19,186 bases of DNA from DASPXY01 sp038227745. Lineage in GTDB: Bacteria; Planctomycetota; Planctomycetia; Gemmatales; Gemmataceae. The stretch is from NCBI GenBank assembly GCA_038227745.1, contig JBBRPS010000078.1, positions 1-19,186 of the forward strand, written 5' to 3'. The notes beneath the pieces were generated by a model. It worked only from the letters and a program-made list of their open reading frames with translations, did not search any database and was not told the origin of the DNA. The stretch's first letter is position 1; the number at the start of each line of letters is the position of its first letter. This document shows, one piece after another, positions 7,227 through 13,851 of the stretch. A program made the position numbers and the translations under genes.

Positions 7227-7904
7227 TCACCTTTCCCCATCCGGGGAGTCACCCATTCGGAAGAAGCTGTAGCACAGCTGCGCGGACAGGACGGCGGCGA
7301 AGAAGCACCAGACCGAGACGAAGGCGTACCGAAATACGAGGTAGCTGACCACCGCGGACACACCGAGGAGGACGCCGAACCCGAGCAGCCGCCTGTCCGG
7401 CGTGGCGATCGCCGGGGAGAACACCGTCACCAGGTACAGCAGTTGCCACCACTCCTCGGGGATGACCTCGAACGCCCGGGGGTCGATCCTGTACTGGAGC
7501 GAATGGTGCGTCGCCACGACCTCCAGCCACTCGTCGGCGTTCCACGCCAGGGGGCCATACAGGACGGCACCAAGGGCGAGGCCGAGGACGGCCCCCACCG
7601 CGAGGACCGCCCTCGGCCCCCTGCGGTCCTCCGTGAAGGCGAGGCTGAAAGGGAGCCAGAGCGGCCAGAAGGCGAGGGCGAAGAACAGGAACGCCAGGGC
7701 GGAGGCGGTGACGAGGCCCTGGTCACCCCGACCGAGGCCGACCCACACCAGCCCCTCGGCGAACTGCTGGACGCTGAAGGCGAGGGGAATGGCGGCCAGC
7801 GGCAGGTAGGCGGCCCGTGTGCGGACGGCGGCCCCGATGCAGTAGATGCCGGCGGGCAGCAGGACCGCACTCGCCCCGAAACTCGCCTCGGCGGAAAAGC
7901 ACAT
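7227..7904 (-). CDS. DUF6629-type integral membrane protein
   Basis: A 225-aa multi-pass membrane protein. It opens with MCFSAEASFGAS, the distinctive start of the DUF6629 family. About six or seven hydrophobic segments follow, including ASAVLLPAGIYCIGAAV, YLPLAAIPLAFSVQQFAEGL, ASALAFLFFALAFWPLWLPF, AVLAVGAVLGLALGAVLYG, LLYLVTVFSPAIA, FGVLLGVSAVVSYLVF and WCFFAAVLSAQLCYSFF. A GGAGG lies a few bases upstream of the ATG at 7904. The FAEGLVW and polar ATHHSLQYRIDP segments are conserved-looking features between helices. No enzymatic motif is recognised and the function is unknown. It is probably transcribed alone, since a palindrome separates it from the upstream gene. Confidence 0.8.
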   Translation of the reverse strand: MCFSAEASFGASAVLLPAGIYCIGAAVRTRAAYLPLAAIPLAFSVQQFAEGLVWVGLGRGDQGLVTASALAFLFFALAFWPLWLPFSLAFTEDRRGPRAVLAVGAVLGLALGAVLYGPLAWNADEWLEVVATHHSLQYRIDPRAFEVIPEEWWQLLYLVTVFSPAIATPDRRLLGFGVLLGVSAVVSYLVFRYAFVSVWCFFAAVLSAQLCYSFFRMGDSPDGER

Positions 7905-7989
7905 GGCACCTCCCTGAATAGCTCCCTGGCCAAGGGACAGTAGCGGAGTTATGAGGTCCGGTGCGCCACGGCCGAGTCAGCCGTGCTGG

Positions 7990-8045
7990 CGAGCGGCTGG
8001 GCTTGTCCCCGCTGTCCAGACCGCCGGGACAAGCCCGGCGGCTCG
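7990..8045. repeat. Palindromic repeat (GGGCTTGTCCC core)
   Basis: Arms 7990-8009 and 8026-8045 match at 18 of 20 positions around a 16-nt loop. It lies just downstream of the STN-like gene (minus strand, ending at 8069) and upstream of the DUF6629 gene. It may act as a transcription terminator or be a dispersed intergenic palindrome. There is no T-tract, so classical intrinsic termination is uncertain. Confidence 0.65.
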
Positions 8046-8068
8046 TTTGAACATGGCCCACGCTGCAC

Positions 8069-8896
8069 TCAGGAATTCCGCTTCGCTCCTTCCTTCTTCG
8101 GCTGCGGTGCCGCGGGTGCCTTGCGCTTTCTCCGCGCCGCTTCCTCCTTCTGCGCCCGCCGCTCTTCGCGCTCGGCCCTGCGCTCCTTCAGGAACGTCTC
8201 CGCATTCGCGGCGGAGGTCAGGTAGGGGGTGTCGTCGGTGATGAGCAGTTTGGCGCCGGTCATGTCGGCCAGCAGCCGCAGCGCCGTCTCCAGCGTCACG
8301 TCGTTGTTGAACGCCGCCGTCACCGGTTCCTTGAGCTTGTCGCCCAGCCGCGGATCAACAATTACGCTCAAGCCGGTCAGTGCCGACAGTTCCTCCAGGG
8401 CCGTGCCGAGGGGCCGCTTGTCGAAGCTGGCGGAGACCTTCTGCCGCAGTGCCTGCTTCGGGTGCGCCTCCTTCAAGGTGGTGATTTCGACGAATCCGTT
8501 CCGCAGCCGGAAAGTGGCATTGCGCGTGGGAACCTGCGACAGGATAACCCGCAGGGTGGTGGCCACCGTCATCCGCCGCGGGAACGGTGGGCACCTCACC
8601 TGAGTCTCGTAGATGTCCGGGGTGTTATCGTCCTTGAAGGCCTCCGCATCCACCAGGATGGGCAGCACGTCTTCGTCCTTGTACTTCGAGTTGAGCTTGT
8701 CCTGCAGCAGGCCAAGCGCCTCCTTGAGCGTCATCGGCGCCTGGAAGTCCCGGAGATCTACAACCTCGTCCAGCATTTTCAGCTGCCGCGCCCTCACCAA
8801 GGTCTGCACGGTCTGCTCTGAGGCGGGCACGGCAGAGGCGCTCAAAACGAGCAGTGCGGACAGGCAGACGGCCCCACGCGCGATCGGTCGGTTCAT
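8069..8896 (-). CDS. Exported STN/secretin-N-like domain protein
   Basis: A 275-aa secreted or periplasmic protein of unknown function. The signal peptide spans MNRPIARG...SASAVPASEQ. Two segments resemble short STN (secretin/TonB N-terminus) domains: residues about 48-142 (MTLKEALGLLQDKL, then MTVATTLRVILSQVP, FRLRNGFVEITTL) and, more clearly, residues 153-227 (ASFDKRPLGTALEELSALTG, LSVIVDP, VTLETALRLLADMTGAKLLI). The C-terminal tail (234-275) is highly charged (ERRAEREERRAQKEEAARRKRK) and may be a short coiled coil or surface-binding tail. There is no secretin pore domain. The ATG at 8896 has AGGGAG (8905-8910) 8 nt upstream and is preferred to an in-frame GTG at 8920. Proteins with isolated STN-like domains are frequent in planctomycetes. 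Confidence 0.72.
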   Translation of the reverse strand: MNRPIARGAVCLSALLVLSASAVPASEQTVQTLVRARQLKMLDEVVDLRDFQAPMTLKEALGLLQDKLNSKYKDEDVLPILVDAEAFKDDNTPDIYETQVRCPPFPRRMTVATTLRVILSQVPTRNATFRLRNGFVEITTLKEAHPKQALRQKVSASFDKRPLGTALEELSALTGLSVIVDPRLGDKLKEPVTAAFNNDVTLETALRLLADMTGAKLLITDDTPYLTSAANAETFLKERRAEREERRAQKEEAARRKRKAPAAPQPKKEGAKRNS

Positions 8897-8928
8897 TGAA
8901 ATAGCTCCCTGGAGAGACACCGCGCTCC

Positions 8929-9052
8929 CAAGCCCACGGGCCGCGCCCCGTGGGTCTGTCGTGCCCGGTACGCCTTACTAGGAATAACAAACGAGGGCCG
9001 GCTTCGTTGGCGCCGGGCGTGGCAGACCCACGGGGCGCGGCCCGTGGGCTTG
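8929..9052. repeat. Long inverted repeat with 40-nt arms, family B (CCCACGGGCCGCG core)
   Basis: Arms 8929-8968 and 9013-9052 match at 37 of 40 positions, with the outer 30 bp perfect, around a 44-nt AT-richer spacer. Each arm itself contains the near-palindrome CCCACGGGCCGCGCCCCGTG. The same core occurs as a perfect palindrome at 10324-10353. The repeat lies just after the carA stop codon and upstream of the STN-like gene, so it could end carA transcription. Confidence 0.88.
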
Positions 9053-9063
9053 AGGAAGAAGGG

Positions 9064-10182
9064 TCAGCCCATCAGCTTGCGGAACTCCTCGAACAGGTAG
9101 CAACTGTCGTGCGGCCCCGCCGACGCCTCGGGGTGGTACTGCACGCTGAACAGCGGCCAGCGCCGGTGGCGCATCCCCTCCAGCGTGCCGTCGTTCAAGT
9201 TGACGTGCGTCGGCTCCAGATCGCGCGGCAGCGACTCCGCGCTCACCGCGAAGCCGTGGTTCTGCGTCGTGATCTCCACCCGCCCCGTCTGCTGGTTCAG
9301 CACCGGCTGGTTGGCGCCGCGGTGGCCGAACTTCAGCTTGAACGTCTTCCCCCCCAGCGCCAGGCCCAGCAACTGGTGCCCCAGGCAGATGCCGAAGAGC
9401 GGCTTCTTGCCGGCGACGCCGCGGATCGTCTCGATGGCGTAGCGCAGCGGCTCGGGGTCGCCCGGCCCGTTCGACAAAAAGATGCCGTCCGGCCGGTGTG
9501 CCAGGATCTGCTCGGCGCTCGCCGTCCCCGGCACCACCGTCACCTTGCAGCCCACCTGCACCAGGCAGCGCAGGATGTTCCACTTCATGCCGAAGTCCAC
9601 CGCGACGACGTGGTGGTGCGCCGGCCGCGCCGGCAGGATCTGCGACGTCAGCGGGCCGCTGAAGCCGTCCGTCCAGGCGAACGACTTCTCCGGCACCACC
9701 TCGCGCACCAGGTCGCGGCCGACGATGTTCGGGCTGTGGCGCGCCTTGTGGACCAGCGAGGCGTCGTCGAGGTCGCGCGTGGATAGCACCCCGGTCATCG
9801 TGCCGCGCACGCGCAGGCGGCGGACCAGGGCGCGCGTGTCGATGCCCTCCAGGCCCAGGACGTTGTTGTCGGCGAGGTAGGCGTCGAGGGTGCCGTGCGA
9901 GCGGAAGTTGCTCGGAATGCGGGTCAGTTCGCGGACGACGAAGCCCTCGACCTGGGGGCGGCACGACTCGGCGTCCTCGGGGTTGATGCCGTAGTTGCCG
10001 ATGAGGGGGTAAGTCATCGTCACGATCTGGCCCTTGTAGGACGGGTCGGTCAACACTTCTTGATAGCCGGTCATGCTGGTGTTGAAGACGACCTCACCGA
10101 AGGTCTCGCCCTCGGCGCCGAAGCTCCGGCCGGTGTAGACCGTGCCGTCCTCCAGGGCCAGTTTCGCGGGACTGCCCGACAT
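9064..10182 (-). CDS. carA: Carbamoyl-phosphate synthase small (glutaminase) subunit
   Basis: CarA hydrolyses glutamine and passes ammonia to the CarB subunit, which makes carbamoyl phosphate for pyrimidine and arginine synthesis in the cytoplasm. The 372-aa protein has the normal length. The N-terminal CPSase small-chain domain shows EGETFGEVVFNTSMTGYQEV and DPSYKGQIVTMTYPLIGNYG. The C-terminal class I glutamine amidotransferase domain shows FLSNGPGDPEP, the nucleophile elbow GICLGHQLLGLALGG with Cys266, and the His350/Glu352 pair in QYHPEASAGPHD. AAGGAG lies 5 nt upstream of the ATG at 10182. No carB, pyr or arg gene is adjacent; it is flanked by palindromes on both sides and appears monocistronic. 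Confidence 0.97.
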   Translation of the reverse strand: MSGSPAKLALEDGTVYTGRSFGAEGETFGEVVFNTSMTGYQEVLTDPSYKGQIVTMTYPLIGNYGINPEDAESCRPQVEGFVVRELTRIPSNFRSHGTLDAYLADNNVLGLEGIDTRALVRRLRVRGTMTGVLSTRDLDDASLVHKARHSPNIVGRDLVREVVPEKSFAWTDGFSGPLTSQILPARPAHHHVVAVDFGMKWNILRCLVQVGCKVTVVPGTASAEQILAHRPDGIFLSNGPGDPEPLRYAIETIRGVAGKKPLFGICLGHQLLGLALGGKTFKLKFGHRGANQPVLNQQTGRVEITTQNHGFAVSAESLPRDLEPTHVNLNDGTLEGMRHRRWPLFSVQYHPEASAGPHDSCYLFEEFRKLMG

Positions 10183-10274
10183 CTCTGCTCCTTGTCGTGG
10201 CGGCGGTAGGCGGGCGGTGGGGCTGACGGGCCGGGCCGCCTGGGAAAAGGGCAGGCGCGGGCCAAATTCCTATT

Positions 10275-10303
10275 ACTTTAGCAACTGGAGCAGCGAAGGC
10301 CAG
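10275..10303 (-). promoter_or_regulatory. Possible carA promoter
   Basis: The only AT-rich patch upstream of carA holds TAAAGT (10275-10280, 4/6 to TATAAT) with CTGGCC (10298-10303, 3/6 to TTGACA) 17 nt upstream on the minus strand, roughly 93 nt before the ATG. The match is weak and offered as the best candidate only. Confidence 0.15.
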
Positions 10304-10323
10304 GCGGGGCGAGACCAGCGCGC

Positions 10324-10353
10324 AAAGCCCACGGGCCGCGGCCCGTGGGCTTT
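10324..10353. repeat. Perfect 30-bp palindrome, family B; possible terminator
   Basis: The 30 bases at 10324-10353 equal their own reverse complement (AAAGCCCACGGG at one end). The inner 24 bp share the core of the inverted repeat at 8929-9052. It lies downstream of the Cys-rich lipoprotein gene (minus strand, ending at 10382) and upstream of carA. A short TTT follows on each strand, so it may also act as a weak bidirectional terminator. Confidence 0.85.
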
Positions 10354-10381
10354 CTCTGTGCCGCGTTCTCGCGGGCGGGCT

Positions 10382-10738
10382 TCAATGGGGGACGTAAGGG
10401 CTCGTCGGCGCCATGGTCGGCGCAGGGACCAGGCGCGGGTTCGGGGCCGGCGGCAGGCCGGCCTCCGGGCCGGGCACGAAGGGCACTGCGCCGGCAGGCG
10501 GCATCGGCGGCCCCCCTACCCCCGGCGGCACCAGCATCGGGCCTTCTTCCACCCCCAGGCCGGCATGAGCCGTGCAGCATGAGCCGCCGCCGGGCGCACC
10601 ATAGCCGGTGTCGCAGCAGGCCGAGGGGCAGCATGGGGCGGCGGGCGGGCAGCAGCGGGGGACGATCAAACCGAAACAGCCGGCGAGAGGGCCGAGGCTC
10701 GCCGCGAGCGCGAGCGAGGCGAGACGGGTGCGCAGCAT
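10382..10738 (-). CDS. Small Cys- and Pro-rich lipoprotein
   Basis: A 118-aa predicted lipoprotein. The signal peptide MLRTRLASLALAASLGPLAGC contains the lipobox LAGC with Cys21. The mature start is strikingly Cys-rich (RCCPPAAPCCPSACC, then SCCTAH) and the rest is Pro/Gly/Ala-rich and probably extended (GPPMPPAGAVPFVPGPEAG). AAAGGAA lies about 6 nt before the ATG at 10738. Longer reading frames extend upstream in frame but have no better start and lose the signal peptide. Similar short Cys/Pro-rich lipoproteins are frequent in planctomycetes, but no named family is recognised. The Cys pairs could form disulfides or bind metal; this is unproven. Confidence 0.65.
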   Translation of the reverse strand: MLRTRLASLALAASLGPLAGCFGLIVPRCCPPAAPCCPSACCDTGYGAPGGGSCCTAHAGLGVEEGPMLVPPGVGGPPMPPAGAVPFVPGPEAGLPPAPNPRLVPAPTMAPTSPYVPH

Positions 10739-11335
10739 ACACGGTTCCTTTGCGTTATGCGGGTGTCGGATATCGAGCGCGAACTGCGTCGGGAACATGA
10801 GGAGAGGGGAACCGGGGACTGCCCCACCTCCTGCCTGGGCTCGTCGCCCACGCCCTACCATGATGCGCCAGGAATGTCCCGCGGGCAAACGACCGTGCGG
10901 CGAAAAGGGACTGGGAAAGCAAGCAAACTTTCGAGAAGTCCGCAAAGTCTGCCCGCGCAGCTGCGCCTGCGCGGCAGGCCTTCCCCGACCCTTTGGCGGC
11001 GCCGGACGTGCGTCGTGCCTCGCCGCCGGGGCCCACGTCGTGCGGCCACAACCGCATGCGCCGGTAGCGCTCGCGCCTTGACGCCCCTGCGGTCGGCCGT
11101 AAAGTAACCCGAGAAATGTCAGGCACAAACGGTTTTCCTCGCGTTCGCCCCCCGGCCCGCTCGACCTGCCCCCGACCGCGACGGCCGGGCCGGCCTGTGC
11201 CGCGTTGCCTGCCCGCAAGACCGCCCCGCCCTCCGGGCGCGGGGCCTCCGCACGAACTGGACGCGCCCCCTCCGCGGAGAGGGGTGCCTGCTGTGAGCCA
11301 GCGATCGTTTCCCTGTCCATCGAGGGTGAGTTCCC
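10739..11335. other. Long intergenic region with no convincing gene
   Basis: This gap of about 600 bp separates divergent genes. Open frames exist on both strands, but they are Arg/Pro-rich, lack a credible start with ribosome binding site, and look like by-products of high GC. A small hairpin is visible at 10949-10977 (CTGCCCGCGCAG against CTGCGCGGCAG with one bulge). The right end supplies GAGGG (11322-11326) as ribosome binding site for the gene at 11336. Promoters for both flanking genes should lie here, but none stands out. Confidence 0.5.
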
Positions 11336-11914
11336 ATGCTGAAACCGTTGTTACGAACCTTTGCGGTCCTGGGCGCGGCGGCGGTCTGCCTCCTGCCTTT
11401 CGTCGCCACGTCGCAGCCGCCCGCGAACGACGGCAAGGTCCGCCTGACCGTCAAGCTGCCCGCCGACGCCGTGTTGACCGTCGATGAGCGGCCCACGACC
11501 TCGACCGGCCCGGAGCGCAAGTTCGAGAGCCCCGTCCTGCCCGCCGGCAAGAAGTTCACCTACCACCTCAAGGCGACCTGGACCGAGAACGGCAAGACCC
11601 GCATTCGTACGAGCAAGGTTCGCGTCGAAGCCGGGACCAACTACACCGTGGACTTGACGAAGGACAACACCGTCCCGACGACCGACAAGAAGGTCATCGA
11701 GGACAAGAAGGCGCCGCCCATCGACAAGGAGGTCATTGAAGACAAGAAGGCGCCGCCCATTGACAAGAAGGGCGCGGCCGACAAGAAGAAGGCCCCCGAG
11801 GACAAGAATGACATCGAGGACAAGAAGGCGCCGCCGATCGACAAGAAGGGTGCCGTGGACAAGAAGGGCGCCGCCAACAAGAAGAAAGCCCCGGGAGGAC
11901 AAGAAGGACGTTGA
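11336..11914 (+). CDS. TIGR03000-domain N-terminal part of a frameshifted transglutaminase-like protein
   Basis: A 192-aa frame that starts well (GAGGG 9 nt before the ATG) but stops prematurely. A signal peptide (LLRTFAVLGAAAVCLLPFVATS) precedes a TIGR03000-type domain at residues about 33-112: VRLTVKLPADAVLTVDERPT, then STGPERKFESPVLPAGKKFT, with the closing strand RVEAGTNYTVDL. From residue 117 there is a Lys/Asp/Glu-rich linker made of 13-residue repeats. In the sixth repeat an extra G in the GGG at 11893-11895 shifts the frame and leads to TGA at 11912-11914. Removing one G joins this part to the transglutaminase-like domain that follows, giving one protein of about 509 aa. The shift may be a sequencing error, a real inactivating mutation or a slippage site; the sequence alone cannot tell. 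Confidence 0.8.
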   Translation: MLKPLLRTFAVLGAAAVCLLPFVATSQPPANDGKVRLTVKLPADAVLTVDERPTTSTGPERKFESPVLPAGKKFTYHLKATWTENGKTRIRTSKVRVEAGTNYTVDLTKDNTVPTTDKKVIEDKKAPPIDKEVIEDKKAPPIDKKGAADKKKAPEDKNDIEDKKAPPIDKKGAVDKKGAANKKKAPGGQEGR

Positions 11915-11934
11915 GGACAAGAAGAAGGCGCCGG
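11684..11934 (+). repeat. 39-nt tandem repeat coding for a 13-residue charged linker
   Basis: Five consecutive 39-nt units (11684-11722, 11723-11761, 11762-11800, 11801-11839, 11840-11878) encode 13-residue variants of DKKVIEDKKAPPI. A sixth unit (11879-11918) is 40 nt long because of one extra G and is followed by a partial unit. Units 1, 2 and 4 are nearly identical; units 3 and 5 have diverged to the DKKGAADKKKAPE type. The product is a highly charged, probably extended spacer between the TIGR03000 and transglutaminase-like domains. Confidence 0.85.
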
Positions 11935-12866
11935 ACGACGACAAGGAAGCCGCCGCCCCGAAGACGCGCGAATTCCTCTTCACCTACGCGGCCACGGTGA
12001 AGGACCTCAAGCCGGGCCAGGTCGCCCGCATCTGGCTGCCGGTCCCGCACTCCGGCGCCGACCAGCAGGTGCAGCTCGCCGACGAGAAAATCCCCGGCGA
12101 CGCGCAGCGGTCGAAGGAGACGAGGTTCGGCAACGAAATTCTCTACCTCGAGGGCAAGGCGGGCGAGGACGGCACCATCCCGCTGTCGCTCACCTACCGG
12201 GTGAAGCGCAAGGAAGTGCGCGGCAAGGAGCGCGGCATGCGCGTTACCCCGGAGGAGGCGGCGCTCTTCCTCAAGCCGGACGCGAAGGTGCCGGTCGGCG
12301 GCAAGCCGGCCCAAAAGCTCCTCGCGGGCAAGGACCTGCCCGGCAACAAGATGGGCCTGGCGAAGGCGCTCTACGACATCGTCAACGAGCACATGGTCTA
12401 CGCCAAGAAGGGCACCGGCTGGGGCGAGGGCGACGCCGTGTGGGCCTGCGACAGCGGCTACGGCAACTGCACCGACTTCCACAGCCTGTTTATCTCGCTG
12501 GCGCGGACCGAGAAGCTGCCCGCCCGGTTCGAGATGGGCTTCGCGCTGCCCGCGCAGCGCGGCAAGGGCACGATCCCGGGCTACCACTGCTGGGCGGAGT
12601 TCAGCCCGGACGGCAAGGCGTGGGTGCCGGTGGACATTGCCCAGGCGAACCAGGCCCGGTCCACGAACCCGAAGCTGGGTGACTATCTCTTCGGTAACCT
12701 GACGGAGGACCGGGTGACGTTCACGGTCGGCCGCGACATCAACCTGGTGCCGCAGCAGGCCGGCCCGCCGCTGAACTACTTCATCTACCCGCACGTCGAG
12801 GTCGAGGGCCGAACGTACCCCGCGGCCAAGGTGCAAAACACCTTCACGTACCAGGACGTGAACTGA
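11736..12866 (+). CDS. Transglutaminase-like domain, C-terminal part of the frameshifted protein
   Basis: This frame holds the catalytic part of the protein begun at 11336. Its first 53 residues (Arg-rich) are out-of-frame reading of the tandem repeat; genuine sequence begins at residue 54 (EDKKDVEDKKKAPDDDKE). An N-terminal transglutaminase-associated region follows (REFLFTYAATVKDLKPGQVA, RIWLPVPHSGADQQVQ). The transglutaminase-like core then shows the triad in order: Cys in GNCTDFHSLF (codon 12468-12470), His in GYHCWAEF (12585-12587) and Asp in WVPVDIAQA (12633-12635). Such exported proteins act as cysteine proteases or transglutaminases on envelope proteins or peptidoglycan; the substrate here is unknown. 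The triad is intact and the frame shows no other damage, which favours a recent shift, a sequencing error or recoding over old decay. No separate start is convincing. Confidence 0.82.
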   Translation: MKTRRRRPLTRRARPTRRRPPRTRMTSRTRRRRRSTRRVPWTRRAPPTRRKPREDKKDVEDKKKAPDDDKEAAAPKTREFLFTYAATVKDLKPGQVARIWLPVPHSGADQQVQLADEKIPGDAQRSKETRFGNEILYLEGKAGEDGTIPLSLTYRVKRKEVRGKERGMRVTPEEAALFLKPDAKVPVGGKPAQKLLAGKDLPGNKMGLAKALYDIVNEHMVYAKKGTGWGEGDAVWACDSGYGNCTDFHSLFISLARTEKLPARFEMGFALPAQRGKGTIPGYHCWAEFSPDGKAWVPVDIAQANQARSTNPKLGDYLFGNLTEDRVTFTVGRDINLVPQQAGPPLNYFIYPHVEVEGRTYPAAKVQNTFTYQDVN

Positions 12867-12891
12867 GCGACGGCGAGATAGTGGAATCTCA

Positions 12892-12928
12892 GCGAGCCGG
12901 GGGCGTCAGCCCTCGGCTCGCCGCGTTT
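12892..12928 (+). terminator. Intrinsic-type terminator after the transglutaminase gene
   Basis: A 12-bp stem (12892-12903 and 12910-12921, with one G-T wobble) and a 6-nt loop is followed by CGCGTTTT, 26 bp after the stop codon at 12866. The short T-run makes it moderately convincing. The GCGAGCCGGGGGCGTCAGCC style also resembles dispersed palindromes. Confidence 0.55.
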
Positions 12929-12959
12929 TCGGGGCCTCCTGGTTTGGAAGAAGAGGTGA

Positions 12960-13151
12960 GTGGACTGTAGGGCGATGACGCTGAGCGTGATCGGCATGCT
13001 GTTTGCAGCGCTTGGGTGTCTGCCGCCGGTCGCCGGGGCGGCGGTGCAGGAGGTGATCGACGTGGCCGCGGTGGACAACGCCCTGAGCGTGGCGCTGCCG
13101 CCGGGAGCCCTGTCGGATTCGGGAGCCGTGGTTCCGCATGCCGCCGCCTAG
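12960..13151 (+). CDS. Possible small exported peptide
   Basis: A 63-aa frame with a plausible signal peptide (MTLSVIGMLFAALGCLPPVAGAA), followed by a short hydrophobic and acidic mature part (VQEVIDVAAVDNALSVALPPG). The start could be the GTG at 12960, preceded closely by GAGG, or the ATG at 12975, preceded by AGGG. Neither spacing is ideal. It lies between the transglutaminase terminator and the Cys-rich copper-binding-type gene, in the same direction. The signal-like N-terminus is the only support; it could be a chance frame in GC-rich DNA. Confidence 0.35.
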   Translation: MDCRAMTLSVIGMLFAALGCLPPVAGAAVQEVIDVAAVDNALSVALPPGALSDSGAVVPHAAA

Positions 13152-13283
13152 AACAACCGGGTGCATTCCCTTTCTCTTCACCATCGAGAGCAGCAGCCGA
13201 AGTCACGCGGGACACGGACGAGGAGTGCGGCCCGTACTGGGCGGGCCGCCGGCATCGCCTGTCGCAACGCAAGGAGACTGACC

Positions 13284-13778
13284 ATGAGCCGACGCATCCT
13301 GTTGGGGGCAGCCGGAGCGGCCGCCCTCGCACTCATCTGCCTGACCGGGCTGGACGCCAGTGCCGGCGGCAAGGCCGCCGGGGGCAAGGGGACCGGGGAG
13401 AAGGGGCACCACCACGGCGCGTTCGAGAAGTGCGCCAAGGCCTGCACGGAGTGTCTGCGCGAGTGCGAGTCGTGTGCCCACCACTGCGCCCACCTCGTCG
13501 CGGCGGGGAAGAAAGAGCACTTCAAGACCCTCGGCACCTGTATCGACTGTTCGGATTTCTGTGCCGCCGCGGCCCGGATCGTGTCGCGGCACGGGCCGAT
13601 GGCGACGACCATCTGCGAGTCCTGCGCGAAGGCGTGCGACACCTGCGGGGCCGCCTGCGAGAAGCACATGGACGACCAGCACATGACGCGCTGCGCCAAG
13701 GCTTGCCGTGACTGCGCACGGGAGTGCCGGGAGATGATCAAGCACGCCGGCCACGGCACGGCCCCGGCGCCCAGGTAA
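13284..13778 (+). CDS. Cys-rich four-helix-bundle copper-binding-type exported protein (Csp/DUF326-like)
   Basis: A 164-aa protein with an export signal (MSRRILLGAAGAAALALICL). It contains an RR pair in a Tat-like setting (SRRILLG), and known exported copper storage proteins of this class use Tat. After a Gly/Lys/His-rich linker the mature part carries 18 cysteines, mostly spaced CxxC, CxxxC or CxxCxxxC along predicted helices: KCAKACTECLRECESC, HHCAH, TCIDCSDFC, ICESCAKACDTCGAAC and RCAKACRDCAREC. This pattern is that of four-helix-bundle copper-binding proteins, which line the bundle core with Cys thiolates to store Cu(I). AAGGAG (13271-13276) is 7 nt before the ATG at 13284, so longer in-frame versions are rejected. 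A haem-containing cytochrome gene lies downstream, which may link copper and redox functions. Confidence 0.87.
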   Translation: MSRRILLGAAGAAALALICLTGLDASAGGKAAGGKGTGEKGHHHGAFEKCAKACTECLRECESCAHHCAHLVAAGKKEHFKTLGTCIDCSDFCAAAARIVSRHGPMATTICESCAKACDTCGAACEKHMDDQHMTRCAKACRDCARECREMIKHAGHGTAPAPR

Positions 13779-13805
13779 GGCCGCCCTGTTGTCAACCCTT
13801 GCTGT

Positions 13806-13851
13806 CCCCGCCCGGCGCGGTGAGGCCAACGCCTCGGCACGCCGGGCGGGG
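13806..13851. terminator. Hairpin downstream of the copper-binding-type gene
   Basis: A perfect 12-bp inverted repeat (13806-13817 and 13840-13851) encloses a second 5-bp stem (GAGGC at 13822-13826, GCCTC at 13831-13835). It starts 27 bp after the stop codon at 13778. No T-tract follows, so it may be a factor-dependent terminator, a transcript-stabilising hairpin or a dispersed palindrome. Confidence 0.5.

Noticed and set aside
8950..9786. Plus-strand frame opposite carA
   Set aside because: Antisense to an unambiguous, full-length carA with its catalytic residues; no independent support.
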